A stretch of DNA of 64,000 bases from an uncultured Gammaproteobacteria bacterium. GTDB lineage: Bacteria; Pseudomonadota; Gammaproteobacteria; Steroidobacterales; Foliamicaceae. A program made the translations under genes and the position numbers. The stretch covers positions 2,042,212-2,106,211 of the forward strand of contig OX639965.1 in the NCBI GenBank assembly GCA_951828235.1, written 5' to 3'. A model generated the notes under the pieces. It did no database searches. It saw nothing but the letters and a program-made list of their open reading frames with translations, and had not been told where the DNA came from. This document shows positions 16,954 to 25,335 of the stretch, piece after piece. Each line of letters begins with the position of its first letter. Position 1 is the stretch's first letter.

Positions 16954-19209
16954 CTAGAAGCTCATCGACAGGTCGATGCCGTAGGTGCGTTTGTACCCCG
17001 GAGTGACCAGAATGCTGCCCAGCCCTTGCAGGTCGTTGACATACTGAGAGTATTGCTCGTCGGCAATGTTCTTCACCCAAACGGAGGCGGACCACCGTCC
17101 GCCGGCCTCCCCCAAGCCCAGCCTGGCGTTGAACAGCGTGTACCCTTCAATCCTGCTGATCGGAGTGTTGGTCGATTCAGCCCAGTGATCGAGGCGCGTG
17201 GTGAAATCCACCTGCCCGTAAATCAGACGGTTCCCGGCCAGGGGCACTTCGTACCGAACCAGACCATTGCCGCTGAGTTCCGGCGCATACACGAGTTCAT
17301 TGCCGTCCAGGCGCTCCTGCACATCATAGGGGCTGGTGTCGATCCGCTTCGTTTCCGTATCCAGCCAGGTCAGCCCCAACTTCACGTCCCAGCCCTCCGC
17401 CGGCACCAGCCAGATCTCCGATTCAAAACCCCAGACCTCGGCGTCGGCGCCGTTCTCGTTGATCAGTGGGTCGAAGCCCGGATTGTCGGGCAGCTCGGCG
17501 CCCGGAACGGACAGAGCCAGTATCACGTCTTGGTAATCATAGTAGAACAGCGATGCGTTCCAGCGCAGCCTGCCGTCGAGCAGGTCCGATTTGGCGCCGA
17601 GTTCATACGATGTCAGCGTTTCCTTTTCGTACGGTTCTTCCAGGATGGACTGCACGGTGATGTCGCCGATAAATCCGCCGCTCTTGAATCCATTGGCGAT
17701 CTTGCCGTACGCCATCACCTGATCCGACACGTCGAAACTTGCGCCGATGGTCCAGGACAGCTCGCTGAAGTTGATTTCCCTGTCCAGGAACGCAGCGGTC
17801 GTGACCGAACCGGAATGGGCCACGAAATCACCCGCCGCGGAGGGGCCGCCTGCCGGAGTGACATCGAAGGTTCCGCCCGAGAAAGCCCTGTCCTCGTCCG
17901 TATAACGCAGTCCGGCGAGCACCCGGAATTGATCGCTGACGTGGTACTCGCCGTGAACGAAAGCCGCGACGGAGTCGGTCTCCATCAGATAGGTGTGATT
18001 CTGGTTGTAGCCAAGATCGAATCCGTCCGTTTCCGTAAGGGGCGTATCCAGTTCATCGGTCGAGTAGAACAGGCCCACGGTCCAATCCAGGCTGTCGCCC
18101 GAGGAGGACAGGCGCAATTCCTGAGAAAACTGTTCAAAGTCCGTCTCGTAGCCAACATCAATATTTCTGTCGAGGGCCCCGTCGGCGTCCTCTTGCGACT
18201 CGCGGTCAGCCCGGTTGTAGCCCGTGACCGAGATGAGCATCAACTCGTCGCTGACCTCGTAATCGACTGCCAGCACGGCGCCCGACGCCGCGATGTCATC
18301 ACGGTTGATAACGCCGCCCTGCAGCGTGAAAGGATCGCCGTCGTCAATCAGGGAGTCGCCGCTATTGAAGGAGCAGCCGGCCGAAACGCCCAGGTCGCCG
18401 CGCATGATCGGATCGCAGACTTCGTAACTGCCATCCGTCTTGAAGGTGGGCAGCCCCTGATATTGGTTGCCTTCGGAGTCCTCAGTCCCGCCGAACAGGG
18501 TGAGATGGGCGGACATGCGGTCAGAGACTTCCCATAACAATTGCCCTCTCACGGCGAACCTTTCCTGCGAGCCGATTTCACCATGAACGGGGTGATTGAA
18601 GGGTCCGCCGCCCTGATTGGTTACGCTAGCAGAGAGTCGGCCGAGCACCGTTTCGCTCAGGCCGCCGCTAACGTAGCCTTCCAGCGTCAGCGCGTCGAAT
18701 CGGCCATAGCCCAGGTCCACGCCGGCCTCGAATTCGCTCGTGGGTCTGGCGGAAAAGAAATTCACCGCGCCGCCCGTGGTATTGCGCCCGAACAGGGTGC
18801 CTTGCGGTCCCTTCAGCACCTCGACGCGGTCGAGATCGAACAGCGCGAAGTTCAGCAGCGTGGAATTGCCGTAGAAGATCTCATCCACGTGAATGGCAAC
18901 GGGAGAGCTCTGAATGGCCGTAAAGTCGTTCAAGCCCACTCCACGCAGGACGAAGTTGGGAATCGCGTTGGTCGAAGAATAGGAAACGATCAGGCCCGGC
19001 GTCTGGTACTGTACGTCGGCCGCCGTGCCGAACCCCAGTTCCTTCATCTCGTAGCCATCCAGCGTCGTGATTGCGATGGGTACGTCCTGAATGTTCTGCT
19101 CCCTCTTCTGCGCCGTGACGACAACCTCCTCGATCGTCTGGCCAGCCGCCGCGCCGACGCTCAAAACAAGCGCAATTCCCAAACCGGAAGCGATAATTTT
19201 TTGGTCCAT
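16954..19209 (-). CDS. TonB-dependent outer membrane receptor
   Basis: This 751-residue protein starts with a signal peptide (MDQKIIASGLGIALVLSVGAAAGQ). It has a TonB box-like region (IEEVVVTAQKREQNIQDVP), a plug domain with VLKGPQGTLFGRNTTGGAVN, and a long beta-barrel ending in Phe (DLSMSF), as needed for outer membrane insertion. It would import a scarce ligand across the outer membrane using the proton motive force. ATG at 19209 has GGAG upstream; the longer frame to 19305 lacks a signal peptide start. It is eight bases upstream of the deiminase gene, so the ligand is probably the operon's substrate rather than iron. Confidence 0.9.
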   Translation of the reverse strand: MDQKIIASGLGIALVLSVGAAAGQTIEEVVVTAQKREQNIQDVPIAITTLDGYEMKELGFGTAADVQYQTPGLIVSYSSTNAIPNFVLRGVGLNDFTAIQSSPVAIHVDEIFYGNSTLLNFALFDLDRVEVLKGPQGTLFGRNTTGGAVNFFSARPTSEFEAGVDLGYGRFDALTLEGYVSGGLSETVLGRLSASVTNQGGGPFNHPVHGEIGSQERFAVRGQLLWEVSDRMSAHLTLFGGTEDSEGNQYQGLPTFKTDGSYEVCDPIMRGDLGVSAGCSFNSGDSLIDDGDPFTLQGGVINRDDIAASGAVLAVDYEVSDELMLISVTGYNRADRESQEDADGALDRNIDVGYETDFEQFSQELRLSSSGDSLDWTVGLFYSTDELDTPLTETDGFDLGYNQNHTYLMETDSVAAFVHGEYHVSDQFRVLAGLRYTDEDRAFSGGTFDVTPAGGPSAAGDFVAHSGSVTTAAFLDREINFSELSWTIGASFDVSDQVMAYGKIANGFKSGGFIGDITVQSILEEPYEKETLTSYELGAKSDLLDGRLRWNASLFYYDYQDVILALSVPGAELPDNPGFDPLINENGADAEVWGFESEIWLVPAEGWDVKLGLTWLDTETKRIDTSPYDVQERLDGNELVYAPELSGNGLVRYEVPLAGNRLIYGQVDFTTRLDHWAESTNTPISRIEGYTLFNARLGLGEAGGRWSASVWVKNIADEQYSQYVNDLQGLGSILVTPGYKRTYGIDLSMSF

Positions 19210-19327
19210 CACGAGGGTACTCCGCAAGCAAAATCCGCAGAGTAAACTTCTAGCATGCCCCCCCAAGCTCTCGCAATCCCTTAAATGAGGGGGCAGCTTA
19301 CGCAATGAGTCCGCCTTGCGGCCCCTC

Positions 19328-20566
19328 TCAGGCCATGCTCAATACCGCCTGCAGCAGCACATTGGCACCTGCTTCAAGGTCTTCCGGCCTGGCGCTCTCC
19401 GCCTCGTTGTGAGAAACCCCGCCCTCGCAGGGCACGAAAATCATTCCCGCAGGCGCCACCGAGGCCAGATTGACGGTGTCGTGCCCGGCGCCGCTGATGA
19501 TATTCATGTGGCTGTAATTCAGGCGCCTGACGGCTTGTCGCACCGCCTGAATGCATTCAGGCGCGAAATCCGTGACCGGCATGCGCCAGACTTCCTCAAG
19601 AGACCCTTGCAGCCGCCGCGACTTGCATTCACGTGCGACGCTCGCTCGAAGCTCCCTTTCCATTTGATCCAGCACGACCGCTTCGGGATGCCGCAAGTCG
19701 ATCTTGGCCAATGCCCGTTCAGCAACCGTGTTTCGCGACCCGGGTTCCGTTTGAATGTCACCGATGGTCGCCCGGGCCCAGGGCGCATGTTGAGCCGCCA
19801 GGTCGTAGCAAAGGCGCAACAATGGCAGCAGGCCGGCGACCGGATCACGGCGCGTTTCCATGGGCGTGGGCCCGGCGTGACTGGGTTTCCCCCATATCGT
19901 CAGGTCATACCAGCAAACCCCCTGGGCGCCCGTGACGACGCCTACTTGTTTGCCTTCGGCCTCAAGAATCGGGCCCTGTTCGATATGAACCTCGAAGGCG
20001 GCCTTGACGGGCCGGGCGCGGGCCGGCGTCCGGCTCTTGCAGCCGTGGCGCCGCAGTTCGCTTTCAAGCGAAACGCCCGTTCGATCCGTGGCTCGATACA
20101 TTTCATTCAGATCGAGAGCGCCGGACCAGACGCCGGAGCCCATCATGGCCGGCGTAAAGCGCACGCCCTCCTCGTTGGTCCACACAACGACTTCAATCGG
20201 ATGATCCGTTTCGATGGCGTTCTCGTCTAGGAGTCTCAGAATTTCGACGCCCGACAAAACGCCGTACACCCCGTCGAACTTCCCGCCCGTTGTTTGCGTG
20301 TCAAGGTGGCTGCCGATCATTACGGGCGGGGAATCCGGCGCCTTGCCGTCGCGCCTCGCGAAAATATTGCCGATGGCGTCCATCGTCACGCGAGCCTTTG
20401 CCTGCTCGCACCAGCGTATGAAGAGCTCGCGGCCCGCCTTGTCCTCGTCGGTCATGGCCTGCCGGTTACAGCCGCCCCTGGGGGTCGCCCCGATTTCGGC
20501 CATTGTCATCAGGCTGTCCCAGAGGCGCCCGCCATGGACGCGCAATTCAAGTAGCCGTGAGTTCAT
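19328..20566 (-). CDS. M20-family Zn amidohydrolase, N-carbamoyl-L-amino-acid hydrolase / allantoate amidohydrolase type
   Basis: This 412-residue enzyme has the family metal and catalytic motifs: IGSHLDTQTTGGKFDG near residue 80 (His, Asp), WTNEEGVRF near 128 (Glu-Glu), FEVHIEQGP near 193 (His), and GVSHNEAE near 385 (His). The dimerisation domain motif GKPSHAGPTPM is also intact. Members cleave carbamoyl groups from amino acids, ureidopropionate or allantoate, releasing ammonia and CO2. It heads the leftward operon (118 bases before the receptor). With agmatine deiminase next in the operon, it could act on an N-carbamoyl amine; this is a hypothesis. ATG at 20566 starts the conserved region. 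Confidence 0.85.
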   Translation of the reverse strand: MNSRLLELRVHGGRLWDSLMTMAEIGATPRGGCNRQAMTDEDKAGRELFIRWCEQAKARVTMDAIGNIFARRDGKAPDSPPVMIGSHLDTQTTGGKFDGVYGVLSGVEILRLLDENAIETDHPIEVVVWTNEEGVRFTPAMMGSGVWSGALDLNEMYRATDRTGVSLESELRRHGCKSRTPARARPVKAAFEVHIEQGPILEAEGKQVGVVTGAQGVCWYDLTIWGKPSHAGPTPMETRRDPVAGLLPLLRLCYDLAAQHAPWARATIGDIQTEPGSRNTVAERALAKIDLRHPEAVVLDQMERELRASVARECKSRRLQGSLEEVWRMPVTDFAPECIQAVRQAVRRLNYSHMNIISGAGHDTVNLASVAPAGMIFVPCEGGVSHNEAESARPEDLEAGANVLLQAVLSMA

Positions 20567-20739
20567 TCCAAGGCGCCATTTTCCAGTGCGGCCTAGGATT
20601 ATAGGGTTGCGGCCGAGTGTGCAATACCCACAATTGGGTATGATTGACGCGGCGAAAAGCGGGCGGGTAGAGTTGTTTCCGCAAGGGCAGCCACTCAAAC
20701 GGAACTATCTCAAGCAAAGCGCCACATCCCCACGAGAAT

Positions 20740-21582
20740 GTGACTCCGCCGGGTTTCCCTGGCCTCCAGGAAGCCGAGGGCTGGTGCGCAACGCTCGCGG
20801 ACATGATCGGGGCGCTCGGCAAGCCGGAGTTTCCCGAACTCTATCTGAAGGCCATAAGATCCATAGCGGATCTCGACAGCGCCGTGATCATGGGCTATGG
20901 AATGGGCTCGCGGCCGGAGATATTGCGCGAAGAACTCGCCGACAAATACCGCGGGGTGTTCTACGACCGGTACATGAAGGGCGCCTTCCTGCTCAGTCCG
21001 CTCTACCAGGTGTTCCGGTCGGGCAGGCAAGGGTTCTTTCACGTGGGGGAAGTTGCGCCGGACGGGTTCTTCGAGAGCCGGTACTACGAGGAATACTATG
21101 GCCACAGCGGACTGGTCGATCAGGTTTTCTATCTCAAACGCTTCGACAACGGTATCGCCATAGTCGCTTCCCTGGGCCGGACAAGGAAGATGAGCGCCTA
21201 CGATCGGCCGAGCATCGAGGCTTTGCGGTGGATCGAACCCGTCGCTCTTTCGCTGATGGCGAGGAACTGGGAACATCTGGACGCCGCCAATCCGTCTTTT
21301 TCCGATTACCTGCACCGCGCCTTCGAGACCTTCGGGACTTCAGCATTGAGCAAGCGCGAAAAGGAGGTGGTCAACGGCATACTGCAGGGTGCCTCGTCCA
21401 AGGCGGTCGCCAGGGAGATGCGGATATCTCCCCAAACGGAGCGGTCCTATCGAAAAAACATCTACAGGAAACTGGCCGTCAATTCCCACTCGGAGCTGTA
21501 CTACCTGTTCTTCCGCTGTCTCGATTTTGCCGACCAGGCAGAGGGGCGGGACCCTCTGGAGATGCTGCGCCGGACCGGATAG
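20740..21582 (+). CDS. LuxR-type transcriptional regulator
   Basis: This 280-residue protein has a C-terminal LuxR helix-turn-helix (TSALSKREKEVVNGILQG, SSKAVAREMRISPQT, YRKNIYRKL, residues about 205-260). The N-terminal domain of about 190 residues has no motif I recognise; it may sense a ligand. The gene is divergent from the M20/TonB receptor operon, with a 173-base gap between them, which makes it the likely activator of that operon. GTG at 20740 or ATG at 20803 could start it; neither has a strong ribosome site. No acyl-homoserine lactone synthase is in the window. Confidence 0.82.
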   Translation: MTPPGFPGLQEAEGWCATLADMIGALGKPEFPELYLKAIRSIADLDSAVIMGYGMGSRPEILREELADKYRGVFYDRYMKGAFLLSPLYQVFRSGRQGFFHVGEVAPDGFFESRYYEEYYGHSGLVDQVFYLKRFDNGIAIVASLGRTRKMSAYDRPSIEALRWIEPVALSLMARNWEHLDAANPSFSDYLHRAFETFGTSALSKREKEVVNGILQGASSKAVAREMRISPQTERSYRKNIYRKLAVNSHSELYYLFFRCLDFADQAEGRDPLEMLRRTG

Positions 21583-21661
21583 CATGAGCGGGCCGCGGAC
21601 GCGGCGGAACCGGAGAGCCTGCAGGTAATCCCGGAGCCCGCAGCGTAGGGCCTACTTAGGA

Positions 21662-21805
21662 ATGGCCAAGAGAATGCTTATCGAACCCGGAGAGGCGGGC
21701 GGGTGTCATTGCGGAGCAATTCGCTACCGCCTGTTGCAAGAACCCGTCGTGCTGTATGCCTGCTATTGCCGGAACTGCCAGAAATCGGGAAGCAGGTCGC
21801 AGTAA
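21662..21805 (+). pseudogene. Truncated Gfa/CENP-V family protein (5' fragment)
   Basis: The 47-residue frame carries the start of a glutathione-dependent formaldehyde-activating (Gfa, CENP-V-like) domain: GGCHCGAIRYRL, then CYCRNCQKSGS, which are zinc-binding Cys motifs. Family proteins run to about 120-160 residues, but here the homology stops after KSGS and the frame ends at TAA. The end of the homology lies about 50 bases from the integrase gene 3' end. The rest of the gene is not found in the window, so this is a remnant broken by integration or deletion. Confidence 0.8.
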
Positions 21806-21848
21806 AACCAACGTGCGAAGTGGTTTGGATTGGTCGAGAACGGTCCAG

Positions 21849-23024
21849 TCACACCACTGTTTTCTTTCCTGTTACAACGATATAGTCTGCCCATTCTTGC
21901 ATCAGTTCACGTCGAGCCTCGAACAAGTCGGACCGAAAATAGGCACCCTCTACACCCAAAACAACGTGTGCGAGGGCGGCGTTCGCTAAGGACCGCGACT
22001 TGCCGTGCTCGGCACAATAGTCACGGAAGCTGGAGCGAAAACCGTGCACGGTCGTTTTGTCTGCCAAGCCCGTGTCCCGCAAGGCCTTTAGGAGCGCCAT
22101 GTTGGATAGAGGGCTCCCGGGTTTACGGGGCGAGCCAAAAACCAGTCCCGCTCTCGACTTCCTTTTCAAGCGTCCGGCCTCTTTAAGGACGGCTAATGCA
22201 CCCGTGCTCAGGGGCACGCGGTGCTCGCGTCGCGCCTTCATGCGGGTCGCAGGGATACACCACTGCCGCTTGGTCAATTCGATCTCCTTCCAGCGCGCTT
22301 CCCGCGCTTCCGCGCCGCGCACCGCGGTTAGGACCACGAAACGCAAGCACAGCTTGACGATCGGGGTTACCCGGGAGGAGTCGACTATCTGAAGCGCTTG
22401 GCCCACTTCGGCATATGGCATTGCCAGGTAGTGTCGCTGATTTTTCTGCATGCGTGGCAGGGCCGCATTGATGCAGTCTCCGGCGGGGTTCTCCGTTACA
22501 TAGTCATACGCCTCGCACCAATCGAGGATGGTGCGGATACGCTGGCGCACCCTTCTTGCCGTTTCTGGCCGCATGGTCCAGATTGGTTCAAGGACGGCCA
22601 AGACATCCGGGCGCGTGATTTCGTCGACGCGCTTTTCGGCCAGGGTGGGGAAAGCATGGCGCTGTAGCGTCTGTATCCAGCCTCGCGCATGTGCTTCGTT
22701 GGTCCAACTGGGCCGAAACAGCTCATGGACGCGACGCGCGGCTTCTTCAAACGTCGGCACGCTGCGAGCACGTTTCTTTTCTGCGGCGATATCGCGTCCG
22801 TTGCTAACGGGGACCCGATTGGCGATGGGGCGTTCGCGCGCTTCAGCCACGCAGACCTTGGGAAATGGTCCCAGGCCGAGATCGTGTCGGCGTCCACGGA
22901 ATCCGATACGCTGAACCCAGGACTTGGATCCACGCGGCGACACCACCAAGTACAGCGTGTTGCCGTCGCCGTACCGACCCGGGCGGGTCAGCGCGTGCAC
23001 ATCCAAATCGGTCAATCTGCCCAT
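21849..23024 (-). CDS. Tyrosine recombinase (P4-type integrase)
   Basis: This 391-residue integrase has an N-terminal arm-binding domain (LTRPGRYGDGNTLYLVVSP, DUF4102-like), a core-binding SAM-like domain, and a C-terminal catalytic domain. The Arg (LTAVRGAEARE), His-x-x-Arg (VHGFRSSFRD), His (AALAHVV) and Tyr (EGAYFRSDLFEARR) are all present, so it may be active. It is transcribed away from tRNA-Ala, whose 3' end lies 225 bases upstream: a typical place for an integrase of an island integrated at a tRNA. Only the integrase and no cargo is seen. Confidence 0.92.
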   Translation of the reverse strand: MGRLTDLDVHALTRPGRYGDGNTLYLVVSPRGSKSWVQRIGFRGRRHDLGLGPFPKVCVAEARERPIANRVPVSNGRDIAAEKKRARSVPTFEEAARRVHELFRPSWTNEAHARGWIQTLQRHAFPTLAEKRVDEITRPDVLAVLEPIWTMRPETARRVRQRIRTILDWCEAYDYVTENPAGDCINAALPRMQKNQRHYLAMPYAEVGQALQIVDSSRVTPIVKLCLRFVVLTAVRGAEAREARWKEIELTKRQWCIPATRMKARREHRVPLSTGALAVLKEAGRLKRKSRAGLVFGSPRKPGSPLSNMALLKALRDTGLADKTTVHGFRSSFRDYCAEHGKSRSLANAALAHVVLGVEGAYFRSDLFEARRELMQEWADYIVVTGKKTVV

Positions 23025-23111
23025 GCGGCAAATCGTGCCTGTTGGAGGGGTTCGAAACGGTCCCTAATGGCCTCAAAAAAGCCCAGTTCGAACTTGAGTT
23101 TTTCCCACGGC

Positions 23112-23132
23112 TTAACCCACATAGTGGGGTAA
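23112..23132. promoter_or_regulatory. Inverted repeat upstream of the integrase
   Basis: TTAACCCAC-ATA-GTGGGGTAA pairs at 8 of 9 positions around a 3-base centre. It is about 90 bases upstream of the integrase start in an AT-richer 224-base gap between the integrase and tRNA-Ala. It may be an arm-type integrase site or operator. Nothing else recognisable was found in the gap; no clear copy of the tRNA 3' end was seen at the far side of the integrase. Confidence 0.45.
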
Positions 23133-23248
23133 AAACTAGCACGATTCCGGAAAATTTCAACGAGAGGGTATAGTGCGAAAACCTTTTTGCATCAATATCT
23201 TACAGAAATCTTGCCCGTCAGCCGACGGCACGGTATTGTGTTCGAAAA

Positions 23249-23321
<73 letters not shown>

Positions 23322-23373
23322 ATGGATGTGGCAGTCCTGAACGACTGCCGTGGAAAACGGCGATTTTATCCTG

Positions 23374-25335
23374 CTACGGCAGGGTGAGCGCGACGAGTTG
23401 GGCGGGAAGGCCGGCGCCGCCTATCGGGATGACGACGTAGGGCTTGCCGTAGACTTCGTACGCCATGAGCGCGCCCGTGGCGTTGCCGGGCAGCGGCACT
23501 TCACCGATAAGCTCGCCGGTATCGAGATCGAAGGCTCTTAGCGCAGGCAACTGGGGATTGGCCTGGTAGCGGGCCGCGTTGCGTTCGGGGGACGTGCCCG
23601 TTACGAGATTGACGCCTTCCTGCGCGGCCAGGAGCAGCCTGGAAGTCGCCATGACGAAGGTACGGCTGGGTATGCCCATAAGCGGCACTGCACGGCCCTC
23701 GAACTGTGGGAGTTTCTCGTAGCCGCGGCCCACCGGAGTCATCCACGCGTGCTCGCCGGTCTGCATGTCAATCGCCGTGATTCGGCCGTACGGCGGCTTG
23801 AACATCGGCATGCCGTTGGACAGCAGCGGCGCCGGCGTAGGCAGGGTCCCGAGCCAGGTCTTGCGCTCGCGCCCGATCGGCATGACCTTTGCGATCATTC
23901 CCAGCGTTATGGAGGGCACGTACAGGTAGCCGCGGCCCGGCTCGTAGGCCGCGCCGGACCAGGAGGCGGCAACGCCCGGCAGTATCAGCCGCCCACGGGG
24001 GGTGGGCGGCGAGTACATCGGCCCGCTGTCCAGTGACTCGAAGATTTCCCTGGCTTCCGCAAGGAGTTCGGGCGTGAGGTCGTTCAGGTCGTCCTCGGAT
24101 ACGCCCTGCCGGTCAAACGGTTGGGGCCGCGTTGGGATGGGCTGAGTTGCGGCGGCCATCTCACCGGGCACGTCCGATGGTGGCACGCGTGTGTCGGTGA
24201 TCGGCCATACCGGTTCGCCGGTCAGCCGGTCGAATACGAACAGCAGGGCCTGCTTTGTGACCTGCGCCGCCAGCTTGCGGCCTTCCGGCGTGTCGAGGAG
24301 AACGGGCGCCGCGGGCAGGTCGTAGTCCCACAGGCCGTGGCGCGTGGTCTGAAAATGCCAGCGGCGCTCGCCGGTGTTCATGTCTACGGCCACCAGCGAT
24401 TCGCCGAACAGGTTGTCGCCGGGCCGGTCGCCGCCCCAGAAATCGTTCACGGGCGTGCCGAAGGGCAGGTAGACCAGTCCCGCTTCCTCGTCGCAACTCA
24501 TGTAGGTCCAGACGTTGGCGGCGCCGCTGCGCTTGTTGGAGCCGTCTTCCCAGGTGTCCGCCCCGTATTCCCCGTCCTTCGGAATGCTGTGGAAGCGCCA
24601 CATCAACTCTCCGGTGTGCGCGTTGAAGGCCCGCACGTCGCCGGGCGGCGTGTCGGGCCGCGGGGGGAACTCCAGGATCGAAGAGCCGACTGCCACGGCT
24701 TCTCCGCATACGAGGGGAGGGGAGGAGACGCCGTACAAGTCGTTTGACACCTCCTTTCCCAGGCCCTCCAGCAGGTTGACTTCGCCGCCATCGCCCCAGT
24801 CCGCGATCGGCTGACCGTCTTCGGCGTTAAGCGCGATCAGGCGGCTGTCGCCGGTTGCTAGAAAAATACGCCGCGTGGAGCCACCGGACCAAAGCGCCAG
24901 GCCGCGATTGATGAAGCCGAAATTCGGCGGCGTGCCGGCCCGGTAGCTCTCGGGGTCGTGAACCCAGAGCAGTTCCCCGGTGGCGGCGTCCAGCGCGTAG
25001 GCCTGGCTGAAGGAGGTGCTGTTGTAGAGCACGCCATCGGCCATGATGGGCGTGGACTCGTGCTTGCCGGCCCAGAGTTCGTCGCTGCCGGCGCCGGGGA
25101 TGCCCGCGTCGGGTGAGGTGAAGAGCCAGGCAGATACAAGCGAGGAGAAGTTGTCCCGGGTGAGGGCGGGCAGGGGAGTGTAGCGTTGCGTGCCCGGGTC
25201 GCCGGCGTAGTGGCGCCAGTCGGCGGAGGTTTGGGCCTCGGAAGATTGAGCCTGCCGAGCCGGCGTGAGGGCGGCAGGCGGCAGGAGGAGGACCAGAAGG
25301 GTCAGTGCCGGAAGGGGTTGGTAATTAGCGGTCAA
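23374..25335 (-). CDS. PQQ-dependent dehydrogenase (quinoprotein, glucose/alcohol dehydrogenase family)
   Basis: This 653-residue protein has a hydrophobic signal peptide (LPALTLLVLLLPPAAL) followed by a beta-propeller of quinoprotein W-type repeats, for example YALDAATGELLWVHDPE, RAFNAHTGELMWRFHS, VAVDMNTGERRWHFQ and TAIDMQTGEHAWMTP. DYDLPAAPVLLDT is typical of the family. It would oxidise an alcohol or sugar in the periplasm and pass electrons to quinone or cytochrome c. The substrate is unknown. The start is TTG at 25335, overlapping the upstream aldehyde dehydrogenase stop by 11 bases, so alcohol and aldehyde oxidation may be linked. Confidence 0.88.
   Translation of the reverse strand: MTANYQPLPALTLLVLLLPPAALTPARQAQSSEAQTSADWRHYAGDPGTQRYTPLPALTRDNFSSLVSAWLFTSPDAGIPGAGSDELWAGKHESTPIMADGVLYNSTSFSQAYALDAATGELLWVHDPESYRAGTPPNFGFINRGLALWSGGSTRRIFLATGDSRLIALNAEDGQPIADWGDGGEVNLLEGLGKEVSNDLYGVSSPPLVCGEAVAVGSSILEFPPRPDTPPGDVRAFNAHTGELMWRFHSIPKDGEYGADTWEDGSNKRSGAANVWTYMSCDEEAGLVYLPFGTPVNDFWGGDRPGDNLFGESLVAVDMNTGERRWHFQTTRHGLWDYDLPAAPVLLDTPEGRKLAAQVTKQALLFVFDRLTGEPVWPITDTRVPPSDVPGEMAAATQPIPTRPQPFDRQGVSEDDLNDLTPELLAEAREIFESLDSGPMYSPPTPRGRLILPGVAASWSGAAYEPGRGYLYVPSITLGMIAKVMPIGRERKTWLGTLPTPAPLLSNGMPMFKPPYGRITAIDMQTGEHAWMTPVGRGYEKLPQFEGRAVPLMGIPSRTFVMATSRLLLAAQEGVNLVTGTSPERNAARYQANPQLPALRAFDLDTGELIGEVPLPGNATGALMAYEVYGKPYVVIPIGGAGLPAQLVALTLP

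Noticed and set aside
17026-18537. 503-codon open frame opposite the TonB receptor
   Set aside because: A shadow of the GC-rich receptor gene; no domain or signal peptide seen.
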